Counted from the stretch's first letter, positions 1 to 11,550 are shown. The stretch is DNA of 64,000 bases from Alentia gelatinosa (GCA_950022655.1 OX465583.1:15399298-15463297), one strand, 5' to 3'. Program-made: numbers and translations. The notes: generated from the letters alone by a model not told the origin.

Positions 1-814
1 AGTTATGGTGACAGTACCGGGTAGATTTATGAGTTGTGCCGGCTCGTTCAGAACGAATTTCTCCGAAACAACGGGTAAATCTACCCCGTACTGGCACCAT
101 CACTATGGTTTCATATTATTATATACCTTAATTCAGTCTTAATTCGCTAAAACTGACCTTAATTCGACGCCAAAGTCACACTTTACAACAAGACGATGTG
201 TACGTTAGCAGACACGCCGGATGTTGATAACCGGAAGTGATCACCGCGCAGGCGCGAATACATTATAGCGCCTCATAAATAAACGCTGGGTCACCCTGCT
301 CCGCTCGATCGTATCGTCGGACAGCGATACTCGAGCGGTGCAGTGTCTCCGCTATTTGTTGACATCAACGAGTCGCCCGCTCGGCCCGTGAACGTATCGA
401 AATCGATATTTCTTGCATATCTAAGCTATCTAAAGTGTATCATGTGGTTCGTTATCGTATTTCACCTCGAAGTTTGATGTGTTTTCGCACAAACTCGCTC
501 CGTGGTTATTGTACGACACCACAGAACTCGCCAAGTGAAGGGAACCGCCATTTTAAAATCTTGCGCCTAGAATTCTGTTGTCGGCCTCTCGACCAATCAA
601 AATGTGTTATTTCGTCAAAGCGTGCTGTCTGTCAGCCAAAGCGTGCAGGTAAGGTTCAAAGGATGCAGTCTGTTAGCCAAAGCGTGCAGTCTGTCAGTAT
701 CCAAAGGCACCAGTACAACGATTCACGGCGTACAGTGCATTCTGTGTACGATAACTGTACCCCCAGGAGCAGTACCTATTTACACTGAGTTAGTGCATAG
801 GTATATAATAATAG
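1..814 (+). mobile_element. Large palindrome-IR2 element, copy X' (cut by window start)
   Basis: The first 110 bases are the remains of a hairpin: CAGAACGAATTTCTCCGAAA and GTACTGGCACCATCACTATG form the right arm, and most of the left arm is lost when compared with the full copy at 54281-55155. The inner inverted repeat follows at 114-130 (TATTATTATATACCTTA) and closes at 796-814 (CATAGGTATATAATAATAG). About 660 bp of payload lies between. It carries an ETS-type site (CCGGAAGTGA near 231) and an NRF1-type palindrome (GCGCAGGCGC near 247). Short ORFs inside show no recognisable domain and are not called as genes. The two copies align over almost their whole length, which supports a dispersed element rather than unique DNA. 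Confidence 0.75.
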
Positions 815-1644
815 ACCTGACCCACTGATGACTACCAATAACAAACCATGTGACAGCCTTGACTGATTAGGATGAATTAGTTACCATCATTTAACTAGGT
901 GAAGTATATCATACCGCACTCTGACTTAATTTTTGTCTTTTATTATAATCATACATGATGGTAAACGGTGTACATTTCTAAAATGCAGTAAATTAAACAA
1001 AAATGATAAGGATTTACATGTGAAGTTTAAAACCGGGAGTCAGTGAGACCTTGGTAACTTGGTTTAATATTGTTTTACAGCCATAGCATGTCCCTTGTCA
1101 ATAAAGAAAAAAGAGGCAGGACTTTACGAAGTACCTTCGAGACTATATTTGGGGGGAAAGCATCACAAATACTACAATATTTTGCATGTATTCAATAACA
1201 CAAGTACTACTACTTACTTACAACAGTGGACGATCTTACATGGCCAATAGGCTACCTTAATTAAAATGTTTCACTGATGAACCCCATAGACTTACGTGGG
1301 ACTAAAATCCCGACTATGAGGTTTTTTCTGTTTTTCTTCTTTTTGATTTTACATCTAGACTCTTTTGGTTACATTCGTATAGTAGATATATTTGCACAAT
1401 GTAATATGACAGACACTCTATAGAATTATATTCACCTTAAGATTCTTTTCTGAAGATACATATGATAGCGTGAACAGATCAATATAGACAATACAGGTCA
1501 ACACAATACTGATATAAGACATATTGACTGAACGGAACTATCAAAATTGTTAAAAACGTTGGAGTAGTTGCCCTTCCACTCTCTTCTGCACAATGAATGT
1601 GTATGATTTTCTAGTAAAACGTATTGATCTAATAGAATGTCTTC
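815..1644. other. No gene seen; AT-rich spacer
   Basis: AT-rich DNA with no long ORF, no RT or transposase motif and no tandem repeat. An AATAAA occurs near 1101 but no coding sequence precedes it. Confidence 0.5.
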
Positions 1645-2166
1645 TTATTATATACCTATGCCAGTATGTTAAACAAATACCAACCTCTGCTAGAGTATTG
1701 GTATTAAATATATACCGGCACAGTATGGTGGTATAAAATGATGTACCACCCTACTTTGAATATAAATTCTGATTGGCTGAACAAAATTGCACTGACCTAC
1801 TACTAGGAAGTGCGGGCAGTGACTTGCCCAAGGATCACAGGAGTTGAAGCGAAAAGAAAGAGTAAAAAATGTGCTTGGAGCATATTCTGTGCTTGACTTT
1901 CACTAAGATGTCAAAAGATATACCAGCACACTTTGAATCCAGCTTGGACGTTCTCATAGTTCCTTATGTAATTCATCAAATACTTACATTTGAAGGTATA
2001 TAATAAAATAAAAATGTATTACCTTACTGGTACATACTCACATACCTTGTTTCTTTTGATAAAAATATTCCACTCACTCTGAGAGCTTGTGGAATATTTT
2101 TATCAAAAGAAACAAGGTATGTGAGTATGTACCAGTAAGGTATATATACATTTTATCTTAATATTC
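1645..2166 (-). mobile_element. Palindrome-IR2 element, copy Y (reverse orientation)
   Basis: Read on the minus strand this has the family layout. A long palindrome (about 2007-2166) comes first, then IR2-left at 1993-2006 (AAGGTATATAATAA on the plus strand), a payload, and IR2-right at about 1645-1660 (TTATTATATACCTATG). The palindrome holds 53-bp arms, 2021-2073 and 2089-2141, that are perfect reverse complements around a 15-nt loop (TCACTCTGAGAGCTT). The central AGGCGWAGCCG core of the other copies is absent. No ORF of note lies in the payload. Confidence 0.65.
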
Positions 2167-2200
2167 TACGTTTCTATGTTATGAATATACAATGAACGCG

Positions 2201-2326
2201 TAAAGTGAGTTGAATATTTTTACTGAAAGAAACAAGACCACTGATAGACGTCTCAATAAGGTACATGTGATTTGCTATTATCATATACCTTAAAATATGA
2301 ATACTAAGCTATAGGTATGTAATAGA
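2201..2326 (+). repeat. Degenerate palindrome-IR2 fragment
   Basis: An arm-like sequence at 2212-2236 resembles the palindrome arm of copy Y. It is followed by an inverted pair, CTATTATCATATACCTTA (2275-2292) and ATAGGTATGTAATAG (2311-2325), that looks like a collapsed IR2 unit with only about 18 bp between. Confidence 0.4.
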
Positions 2327-3246
2327 ATCTCCCGTACGGATTTGAGTGAAGAAGATAGTATTTAGGATCCCAAGCTGTTGTCATTTTGATTTGCCTACAT
2401 ATGTCAGCCACCTAATTTCCTCTGACACATAACTGACATTTGCCTACAAGCTTTAGAGATGCCTTTTTTTCAATCTGACGACTCGCAGATTTGCTGATTC
2501 CCAGAGTCTTGTTTTTCTACTCTTGGATATTGAATTAGCTTTAAAAAAAGCGCTTTATTTTTTATCGTCCTTTTCAAGTGGGGTTCATATTTCTGTCATA
2601 TCGCCCGTCTCCGGCGTTCGATTGTCACGTGACAGGAAACGGAAGCCGCCACTTGGGAAGACGCTGGCTTCTAAGAGAAAAGGGTAAATGGGGGGAGGGG
2701 AGGGGAGGAATCTGTGAGGGGGAGGGGTATGCAGAAATGGATGTGAGACTTCCACTTTCAGTGTTTAAACAAATAAGAGGTCGGGGGACCAGCTGATCCC
2801 TACTTCCTCTATTATTGCATATAAACGCCCGGGAACCAGACTGAAGTGACCGGAAATCAATATCCAACACTCAGCTGCTGGTAGCGGCAGTCTGGGAGAG
2901 TGAGTCAGTGTGATTAAGACTGGACACCACAAGCGGCTCATAGAATATGGATGGAGAGTGTAGGAAAGCACCCAATTGTGGGGGAACCAATAGGATAAAT
3001 TATCTGAATCGTCTAAAGATGTCCTCTTCCTTTTAAGAAGGTGTTTGGATTGTAGTTTTGAGTAAATTCTGACAATGTGAACATAATTTAACTGATCTTA
3101 TAAACCTAACTCTGACTGTGTGAACACAATACTTAGATAAATACAGATCATCTATAAACTCCCTCACTCACCCCGCCCAGTATCACGGCGTGCAGTTAAC
3201 GCCGGGACACCAGCCGTCACACGCATCATCAGCGTACCCAGCCGAT
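2327..3246. other. No gene seen; one E-box/ETS cluster
   Basis: No supported gene. A perfect palindromic E-box GTCACGTGAC lies at 2624-2633, with a CGGAAGCCGCCAC stretch just after it, inside a locally GC-rich patch; this could be a promoter or nothing. A G-rich run lies at 2690-2730. Confidence 0.35.
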
Positions 3247-3764
3247 TACTAGACTGATGGCACCACGGACCGATGGCACCTGGACTGATGGCACCTCTTC
3301 GGACCGATGGCAACATTTTCCCTAGACCGATTGCACCACTCACAAAGACACTACTCTTTATGATATACTTGTTTCAGCCTTATGGCACTATGAACCTAGG
3401 TCCAAGTTGGATTCAATGGATTTAAAAAACAATTCGTTTTATATTTTCACAGCCATTCCTCAGCCCCAGCGCCGGCCCACTCGGCGCCGACAGAGATCCC
3501 GCTATTCCCGGCCGGCCACACGGCCGGCCATACATGCTCTTTAACTTTAGATTTAAATGAATTACCACAAGGTTACAGGATGAACAACAGATTAAATGTA
3601 TTTTCCATTGAAACACATAGATCCAGGAAAACAATGAGGTGGTGTCATCAGTCTAGGCAAGTGGTGCCATCAGTCCAGGCACGGGTGCCATCGGTCCAGG
3701 ACACACTGGAAAGAGGTGCCATCAGTCCAGGTGCCATCAGTCCGTGGTGCCATCGGTCCAGTTA
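3247..3764. mobile_element. Fold-back element with tandemly built arms
   Basis: The left arm (about 3247-3339) and right arm (about 3637-3764) are reverse complements apart from small indels. Each arm is a string of short units, GACYGATGGCACC on the left and GGTGCCATCRGTCC on the right. About 300 bp of unrelated sequence lies between, including a GGCCGGCCACACGGCCGGCC palindrome near 3510. No transposase ORF is present, so this is a non-autonomous fold-back or long-TIR element. A target duplication was not identified. Confidence 0.65.
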
Positions 3765-3817
3765 CCACCCAGCCGAGTGCTCGCTCTCCCTCCCCCGAGT
3801 CTGCGCTGACCCCGGGG

Positions 3818-3905
3818 CCGGCGGGCGGCGACCCGGCGGGCGACTCGGCGGGCGACCCGGCGGGCGACCCGGCGGGCGACTCGGCGGGCGACCCGCGGGC
3901 GGCCT
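3818..3905 (+). repeat. 12-bp GC-rich tandem repeat
   Basis: About seven copies of a CGGCGGGCGACC-like unit. Because 12 is a multiple of three it keeps reading frames open, which explains the GD-rich ORFs here; they are not taken as genes. Confidence 0.8.
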
Positions 3906-4201
3906 CTACTCGCCACCGACCACGGGTGAGGAGCCAGGCGGCCGCTGTCAGCGATAATCAGCGGACTCAGTCACGGCGGTCTGCGGCTGTCAGTTAAAGA
4001 GCTGCTCGTCTGGAGTGATGAGTTGTTTAGTGTGTGAGAGGTGGCGGGTGACTGTGGCGTACATCCTTCTTCTTCTTCCCGGGTAACAAATTAGACATGT
4101 TTATCTGTAAGTGATATTCAATCTGCTCATCAATATAAAGTTCACGCTTTGTCTTCTAACAATAAAAAGGATTTAGATGGCTGTTTGATGTTTTTGGGGT
4201 A

Positions 4202-4584
4202 CTTAGTAGAAACCGAACGAGAGTTAGACTTGACAATGTTTATGCCACGACGGGAAGGTCGCGTATAACTACACGAGGCGTAGCCGAGTGTAGTGAGGAG
4301 CAGACCTGACCAGAGTGGCATAGACATTGACAACTGTAACTCGAGTTCGGTTTCGTATTTATCCTACCTCGTCTATGCTTTTGTATTACCGGGTACGGTA
4401 CTAAAGATAAATATTGAGTCAATGACCAACAGAACTTTTTTTCATAGTAGCTGACATCCTGCTCTCTGATTGGTCAATATTGTTATTACTCTAGTGGCAT
4501 AAAAAACACTTTATGTCACGGCCTGCCACATAAAATTTCCCTATGTTGAGTCTATGGCGGTTTTTTTATTAGGGGTAGGATTAA
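4202..4584 (+). mobile_element. Palindrome-IR2 element, copy R
   Basis: Starts CTTAGTAGAAACCGAACGAG and folds back to CTCGAGTTCGGTTTC, with the core AGGCGTAGCCG at 4276-4286. IR2-left TTTATCCTACC is at 4358-4368 and IR2-right GGGGTAGGATTAA at 4572-4584, with GTTGAGTCTATGG shortly before it. It is closely related to the copy at 51659-52021. No ORF is supported. Confidence 0.75.
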
Positions 4585-5458
4585 TCATGTTAGGGCAGCG
4601 GTGACGGTTTCTGTCTGACTCCAGAAGCCAACTATACCACCCCCGGGAAAGTTACATTCAGATATGCTTGTAAAATATTCGTATCACTAGCTTATAAAAG
4701 GACAAGGAAAGGAGTTTCAGTTATTAAAGCAAAATCAGATCGCATGGTCTTCAATGAAGAGACCCCAAGCAGTACCGCTTGTACGGATTCCAGCAAACTT
4801 CTTCAGAGGGAACTATCAGAGTGGCTAAAAGCGGATGAGCTAACTCAACCACTACGGTAATATTCACAAAATTTGCACTAGGCTAATTTTTCCCGTCTAG
4901 CAAATTCATCACGGACCCCTCCTTATATAGTGGAAAGGTTATATTATGGGCAAACGCATGGACGGACGTCTATACGACTATAACCATATATAATTCAAAA
5001 GACAAGAGCGATACCTTCTGAAACTAACTTCTATCGATATATCTTCATTCCCCATACAGTATGTTTATAGTAAGCTCCCCCTTCATGATATCCATTCATT
5101 CAGCTCTGTTTGGCTATAGATTTATTATAGATTTGTCTCTTTCTTTGTGGCGGAGGCATCACATTCTCTTGGAGATTTAGTGGTCTATATATTCACTAAT
5201 CATTTCATTTATTATTCCCTCTCCTCACTTCAACCAATATTATCTTAATAAGTCGCCGACAAGCAGTCATCGTAAAGTGATGACAGAGATTTTATAACAC
5301 TCATTACATTTACAACTAACCCAGGGTAAGCGTTTGTAGCCTAGACCTTTAGCAACATTGAATAAACAATCTGGTCGCTATCCATGGCTTTTTATTATTA
5401 CCACGAGCGTTTGCATACCAATTTATAACATTATAATATTATTTGATGAAGGTCAAAG
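4585..5458. other. No gene seen
   Basis: Unique-looking AT-rich DNA without domain-bearing ORFs or obvious repeats. Confidence 0.5.
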
Positions 5459-5530
5459 GACGCGGTGGCCTAGCGACTATCGAGCAAGTGTCTGCAATTA
5501 GTCCAGGTATTCGGCTCCGCGGCCGGTTTA
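5459..5530 (+). repeat. tRNA-derived SINE-like head
   Basis: GTGGCCTAGCGACTATC resembles a pol III A box and GGTATTCGGCTCC a degenerate B box, about 45 bp apart as in tRNA-related SINE heads. No acceptor stem closes, so this is not called a tRNA gene. The SINE body and tail are not clear. Confidence 0.35.
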
Positions 5531-6693
5531 TGTTAATTTTCTTCATTTTTTTTCTCAGCTAATACCAAGGTAACACCAACAAATCCCTAAGGGAATGATG
5601 TTTTAAGAAAGAGAAAATTACCAAGATTATTTGATTAAAGTCAGCAAGTTCTCACTTGATCTGAACAAAAAGGTCGAAATGGTGCAAAGGCCAACCTGGA
5701 TCTTTAAGCGCTACAATGGGGTCCAGACCCGACCTCCAGAAGAAGAAAACCACTTTTAAAAGATTGTTTTAACATTTTATCATTATCCGGTAATTGAGGG
5801 CACGATATTATGCCTGTGGACTGGAGCTTCCTAGTTGTGGAAAAGCTTTCACAATTTAGCCTTGTATAAAATGCATTTGTGAGTTATATCTGTAGCGAAA
5901 GGAAACTGGGGAAGGACTGAGTAGTATATGGAATTGGCATTGTGAGCGGGGAATGTCATTGGAGCATGCTTGCGCGCGCTATATACATAGTGCCATAAAC
6001 ATACGTCACATATACACTTTAAGCGTACTACATGAAAACTATCCCTTCACTATCTACGTTCTGTTCACTATAATATTGTGAAAAGGGCAGAGGGCCAGTG
6101 TCTCAAGGTCTTGGAGTCATGCCCAGCTGACCATGACCAATCACTCAAAACCTAAATACCTCATTGACCTACTTGTGCCTGATATGTTTGGATCATAGTC
6201 TCAGGCAGAAATGGCAGGTTGACTGGGCACAAATGGATTACAGATAACTATCCATAGACTGAATGAATCCAAACCTTTTAACTGCTATTCAATTATAATT
6301 GCACTCTCATGCATCAGCGATGAACATACAATTTGTGCCTAGTTCGTTGATTACTGAGCGCAAAATCACAAACGATATATACATGAGATATGCGATTACG
6401 ACACGATCCGCAAAATTTCAGGAGCAACGTTTAGGCCCTCGGATCGCTATTCTGCGATCCGCAGCTCTGTCATAAAAGTGGAGCAACGGGACCAATGTCA
6501 TAATGGATCGGGAGATATGCGTGGCGGGTAGTGGGTGACTTGAATGGGTGTGTGTGTATGGGAGGATTCGGTGTGGTTGTACTCCTGTTCTTAGCCGTGG
6601 TATGATGCCACAGGACATCAGTAGAAAGCCGTAATGACGCAGGGCGGAGCGTGGGTAGCCGTGCAGGAATGTACCCTGCTCCTTAACCCTCAC
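5531..6693. other. No gene seen
   Basis: No supported gene on either strand. The minus-strand ORF at 6418-6738 is kept only as a possible first exon (6694-6738). Confidence 0.45.
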
Positions 6694-6738
6694 CAGGCCT
6701 GCTAATAGAGCACAGGCGGCGGCACAGAGAACCAGCAT
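6694..6738 (-). CDS. Candidate first exon with signal-peptide-like start
   Basis: On the minus strand an ATG at 6738 opens a 15-codon stretch, MLVLCAAACALLAGL, that is strongly hydrophobic with small residues, like a signal peptide or a membrane anchor. It runs straight into CTG|GTGAGG, a good splice-donor match. Upstream on the same strand a CCCTATTACAG precedes it by about 110 bp and could be an acceptor of a 5'-UTR exon. No downstream exon was identified and the product is not recognised. Chance occurrence is quite possible. Confidence 0.25.
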
Positions 6739-7972
6739 CTCTCAGTGGTATGCGGCCATACAGGACCTCACATTGTGTCTCCTCGTCTGCCATTAGTTGT
6801 GGTAGGAAAACACCTGTAATAGGGCAGATACTTACAGCAATGGAGAACGGCAATTATTAAGGACTGTTTTGGTAAATGCTTAGGTCAGGAACACTCCTTG
6901 TTACTGACTCACTTGTATAAGCTTAGTTATCACTTTGGTCATTAGATATTTTATGGCCTTTTTGACAGTTTCTTAACTTGAGTTTCCTTTTCATATGAAA
7001 AAGTAAGCCCGAAAAAACCCGATTCTGTGCATTAATCATATTGCTGCCTGACTGTTCGTTCATGTGATAAAATGATAAGCAAATTTTATTAAAGTTCTAT
7101 GTTGTAACATTGCTTTCTCTCGCATTCTGATTGATTTCCTCTACACTATTTGTTGTCTACTGAAGGAATAGACGATCGTAGAAAATGACATGCATCCCCT
7201 GAGACATACAAGTGGACTTGGTTTACATCCTGTTTATATAATATATGTTTATCATACAATCAATGAATAGGCAAATATATGCTCAAGCATACACCCATGG
7301 GTGCCCAGACTTTGAATTCCCCATCCATTTTATGTTGTGAATCACTCCCTGAATAGGCAATCACGTTCGCCCCCGTGCAGCGGCATGGACCTGGCAGGCA
7401 GAACGGATGTGTGGTATTTAATACGGAACCCCCGCATCCTGAAGTCACTGGCCGCCAGCCAACATTTCCGCCGCCAGCCTTTCTTATTCATGAATTTACC
7501 GCCAGCATGATTCAATACTGTAAGATGTTCTTTATTTTAAGCTTGGCCCCTTATTCATTGCCTTTATAGCAATGTTCTTATAATACATTTGGTCACCCCT
7601 CAAAATACAATAAACGTTCCCCCATTAAACATGTGACCTTCCAACTTGCTGTACAGTTCCGAAACTATGTTTGTATATTTCCAAAGTTATTTATAGTGAA
7701 TCTTTTGATATGTAAACAGAAGTCCATTTATTTATGGCTGTGAACTCAGAAGTTAGTGCTGCTTGATTTTTCAAGTCATCGATTCCTTTATTTTTTCCCT
7801 GATGAGCTCAGATGATCCTAACTCTTGTTAGTTTACATTTGGGAAATTCACACCAACTTGACACCCACAGTTATATATGATGATGTACCGTGTAATCTTG
7901 AGATAAATCATTGAAGTAAACTTTATTTGTTTGTTTCTCAATAAGAGCATGGTGGCCATAATGAACACATTG
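6739..7972. other. No gene seen
   Basis: AT-rich DNA with no supported ORF or repeat. A local GC-rich patch at 7365-7470 has no domain. Confidence 0.5.
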
Positions 7973-8253
7973 GGCCCAGCGTCCACCTACTACGATATGG
8001 CTCCGATACGGTCTACGATGCACCTCCCGATTTAAAATAAAAAGTCGCGTTGGAAGGTCACCTAACATCAGGTCAGTTGACCATTTTTCTACGATTAGGC
8101 ACAGAAAAAAACACATACGATGCATGGGGGATTGGCATGTCCAGACATTTTTCTACGATTTTGCACCTTCCCGATATGTTTCCGATATTTGCTTTTTTAT
8201 CGGTGCCATATCGGTAGGTCTAAATTTCTATCGTAGTAGGTGGACGCCAGGCC
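7973..8253 (-). mobile_element. Harbinger-like MITE, family A copy 1
   Basis: 281 bp bounded by TIRs ending GGCCCAGCGTCCACCTACTA on the left and TAGTAGGTGGACGCCAGGCC on the right, flanked by TTG/TTA, consistent with a TWA target duplication. It is the reverse orientation of the copies at 11762 and 49867. The interior has no ORF but repeats short blocks around ATCGGTGCCATATCGG. Assignment to PIF/Harbinger rests on the 3-bp TWA duplication and TIR style, not on a transposase. Confidence 0.75.
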
Positions 8254-8980
8254 TTATTCTCTATAATGTGGTTTGATTATTGTCCTAAAGGGTTATGGAA
8301 TCGTGGATATGTTTGTACATCCTGCTCTTTACTGATCCAGACTGAGTGCTGATTGAGCATCTGGGTGTAGGTCTCGCATGAATGAATTCATACATGAATA
8401 TTTGAATATGAGATTTATAAAAAGGAAATGAAAAGATGAAAGTATATTGTTTCGGATTCTGGTTTGAATTACATAGAAGTGTTGACTAATTATTCACAGG
8501 GCATTTCTTTCAAAATGATATTCGTTAAATCTATTTAATTTTATAATGCTTGGTATTGATGTACCTTTTGAAAATGGTCACCGAATAATTCTCATGGGCG
8601 ATTCAGTGTTTAGAGCTATTTCTGATTCGATTAATTACTTTTTTTGGGGTCAATTTCCGATAAAAATCGCAAGTTGTGTGCCTTTCTATCAGTGTTCGTG
8701 ACAAAGTTAAAGTAAAACCACATACGTTCATCCTATCTTCAGTGCGATCCTGCATGTATACTGTGTAGACGACGTTTGGTTTTGTCTAAGATTATAATCT
8801 TTTTTATTAAGCAAGAAAGTAGTTTACAGGCTTTAGCCGTCTTCTTCTTAGCAGGTTTTCATCGGGCTTCACAAACTGATACATACAAAACACTCGTCAT
8901 AACTACAAGACCGTCGACCCTATATACAGTGTTGAAACAGTAAGTAATAATGGTAATGGTGAATGAGATGAGACGAATAC
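8254..8980. other. No gene seen
   Basis: AT-rich DNA; no supported ORF, RNA gene or repeat. Confidence 0.5.
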
Positions 8981-9285
8981 AATAGTAAAACTGGATGAGT
9001 TTTAATCTTGGCCACCGTATGCCATGACTGGAGTTTGGCAAAGTGACTTCATGAGGTGAAGCCGAGTGAAGTCCAGAGCCAAAACTTCAGGAGTGGAATG
9101 CGGTGGCCAAGATTAAAACGAATCAGGTTTTGATTTTATCCTACCCCGTCTCCTCGATTTTGGAATATTATGTGATAACAAATCTGTATGCCACTAGTGG
9201 CATATAAAAGTCTGTATGCCAGTCAGCGTGGCATATGGAAACTCAATGTTAAGCCTATGGGATTTTATATTAGGGGTAGGATAAA
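8981..9285 (+). mobile_element. Palindrome-IR2 element, copy C
   Basis: Palindrome 8981-9134 (154 bp) pairs TTTTAATCTTGGCCACCG with CGGTGGCCAAGATTAAAA around AGGTGAAGCCG (9054-9064). IR2-left TTTATCCTACCCC is at 9135-9147 and IR2-right GGGGTAGGATAAA at 9273-9285, a perfect 13-bp pair. AATGTTAAGCCTATGG precedes the right IR2. The payload carries small hairpins built on TATGCCACTAGTGGCATA. Confidence 0.8.
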
Positions 9286-9414
9286 GAAGAAGACAACATT
9301 GTTATCACGTATCTGAAAATTTGGCTAGTTAATACCCCTCGCTAGACGCTGTTTAATGTTTTTTTTGTATGTCCCAATACTGCATTCCTGTGTACATTTA
9401 TCAATTCCGTTCCA

Positions 9415-10243
9415 TTACACCATACCACGGTTCAAGGGACTACGTTTGAAGAACGAGGATTTAGGCCTCCTCATTTTTATTTGTCGTTTGCGCTGTTCAC
9501 GTGTTCTAGGAGCTTCTATAGGCGCTATTGTTCTGGCAATTTTGTACATATGCAATAGTGTCATATAGTCAATTCTCTGTTTTACATTTAACAAACCACA
9601 TCGTTCGTGCAAGTCTTTAATTGATTTTTCGCCTATCAATGTCTTTGTGACAATACAAAGTCCTTGATTTTGACAACGCTGCAACTTCATTAAAAGAGAT
9701 TGATTAGCACCTCCGATCATTACACTAATATAGTCAAATAATGGAGCTATCATGGTACGATATATATCTAAATTTGTTCTTTCGTCTATATATTTCCGAA
9801 TTCGGGATAAGTTACGTAGCCTATAATTAATTTGTTGATTAGTTTCCATAACACACTTGTCCCAAGTCAGTCGGGCATCTATTTTGATCCCTAGATATTT
9901 AAAAACATCACAACTAGGTAATGACAGTCCATTAATAGTTAAGTTTCGAGTAACATATTCATTATCTAAACCAGACAATAATCTCGGCGATCCATACATA
10001 CAGATTTTTGTTTTACTCACATTTATTTGCATACGGTTATCGTCACACCATTTGACCAAGAGAGACAGATCTCGTTGGAGATTAGATACGATATCAGGAA
10101 CTCTCAGACCAGAAGAATACAGCGCAAGGTCGTCAGCATAGAAGATATGTTTTCCTTTCAGATTTAAAGATTGGACGTCATTAATAAAGATGTTAAAGAG
10201 AGTGGGACCCAGAATGCTCCCTTGTGGGACACCTGATGGATTT
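9415..10243 (-). pseudogene. LINE reverse transcriptase, 3' fragment
   Basis: The minus-strand frame is open from about 10243 to a stop at 9415. It begins at the GVPQGSILGP motif, passes through YADDLALY (catalytic Asp pair) and the thumb and connection region with YLGIKIDARLTWD, and ends in the basic tail with KRSPLNRG. The fingers and the first catalytic Asp are missing because the copy is 5'-truncated at about 10243. The C-terminal block resembles the intact frame at 30743-32263, so both belong to the same jockey/CR1-like group. Residues after the last basic motif are lost to a frameshift, so it is not functional. The 3' UTR probably continues to about 9310. Confidence 0.85.
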
Positions 10244-10651
10244 AAAAACTACATTTTCTAAGCCCTGTAACTATTTTCTTTTATTAGGAATTGATTCGCC
10301 TGTACAGGTAATACACTGTCGTCTACCATCGAAGCCTTTTGATGAAAACAAACTTGTAACAAACACTCACAGTTTCTATACTCTGGGTACATATAACAAA
10401 ATATTAACCAAATATCAAACAAATCAATTGTGTTACCAAAATAATCTAGTGATTTAATGATAATAGGTATAGAGTACATCCATGCCTGATGTTGCTCTAT
10501 ATGCTTCTATAGTCTCGCGCTCTAGATTTACAGTAAAGTAACAAACTATTGCGCTGATGAAAATATGTTAAAAAATATGTTAGCAAAATATCAAGTATGT
10601 CTCTTAGCGATATCAGAATTTCAACCCTCCATATATCCTGAACACCCATAA
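10244..10651. other. No gene seen; flank of LINE fragment
   Basis: AT-rich DNA beyond the 5' truncation point of the LINE fragment; no supported feature. Confidence 0.45.
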
Positions 10652-10945
10652 GGCCCGTTTCCATTGGCCGATCTCCTGTCACCAATCTACAGTCAGGAAC
10701 CACCGTCGGACCTTTGGTACTGCTAACCAGAAATCAGTCAATAGAAAGACTAGCTTGTGCAATGACCCACGACTTTTTCTGCTTAGATTATGCAATGTGG
10801 CAGGACCCACCACCGAGTGAAAGGTTGGTCACCAAGTGAAATCTGCTACCCTTATATATAGACGCATAGTGAGTGGCGCCACCGACAGACTTTCTGGGCA
10901 ACCCAAAGATTCTACACCCTCTTTGTCGGCCAATGGAAATAGGCC
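10652..10945. mobile_element. MITE with GGCC termini
   Basis: Terminal inverted repeats GGCCCGTTTCCATTGGCCGA (10652) and TCGGCCAATGGAAATAGGCC (to 10945) bound 294 bp. The left flank is TAA and the right flank TTT, compatible with a decayed TWA duplication. No ORF is inside. The termini resemble those of family A, so a Harbinger-type origin is inferred. Confidence 0.65.
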
Positions 10946-11518
10946 TTTAGTAGTATAGAAAATGGGGTATTCACTCGGGTGAAACTGCAGTGACAATGGA
11001 GCAACTGTGCGGTAATGTATAAACAATATAAGCCTGTTTCTGATACTAGTAGATGTTTCCTTCGAGTAGATGACACGTAGTGATATCCGAGCGTCTGTGA
11101 ATAGTAGAAAAAGGAGACCCCACTGCGTAAAAAATGAGACTGTCCCATTGAAAAAACAGAACGCGTTCGTATCAAAACCAACCGGAAGTAGAATATCAAT
11201 TTACCAGGTCCAACCCGAAGCCGTCTCCGAATCCTTCTGTTCACAGATAAAGATGTGATGGAGTACTTCCAAGAAAATGCAAGTGTATTTTCTTTTGGAT
11301 GCATTTTGGGAAAGCCAATTAAACTTTAGGAATCAGCCCAAAGAGTTAATATTTTAGGACTGTGGAATTAGGACAATCCAATCAAAACAATTGACTTTAA
11401 TTCAAACGTAGAAATGGCAAACGTTCATTTCCCATAAATCTAGAAATTCACTTTATCATATTTCTTTGAAACATCATAATTCATGATGTCAAAGTTCTTT
11501 ACCCTCTGGGCATAACAT
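10946..11518. other. No gene seen
   Basis: No supported ORF; the overlapping short ORFs here have no domain and no repeat support. Confidence 0.45.
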
Positions 11519-11550
11519 AAGGCCCGGCGTCAACCTACTGCGATAGAACT
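11519..11550 (+). repeat. Solo terminal fragment of family A MITE
   Basis: TAAGGCCCGGCGTCAACCTA followed by CTGCGATAGAAC matches the family A terminus; the rest of the element is absent. Confidence 0.5.

Noticed and set aside
1..814. LTR of a retrovirus-like element
   Set aside because: No TG...CA ends, primer-binding site or polypurine tract, and the left end is a hairpin; the palindrome-IR2 reading explains the structure better.
5459..5530. Functional tRNA gene
   Set aside because: A- and B-box-like words are present but no acceptor or anticodon stem can be closed.
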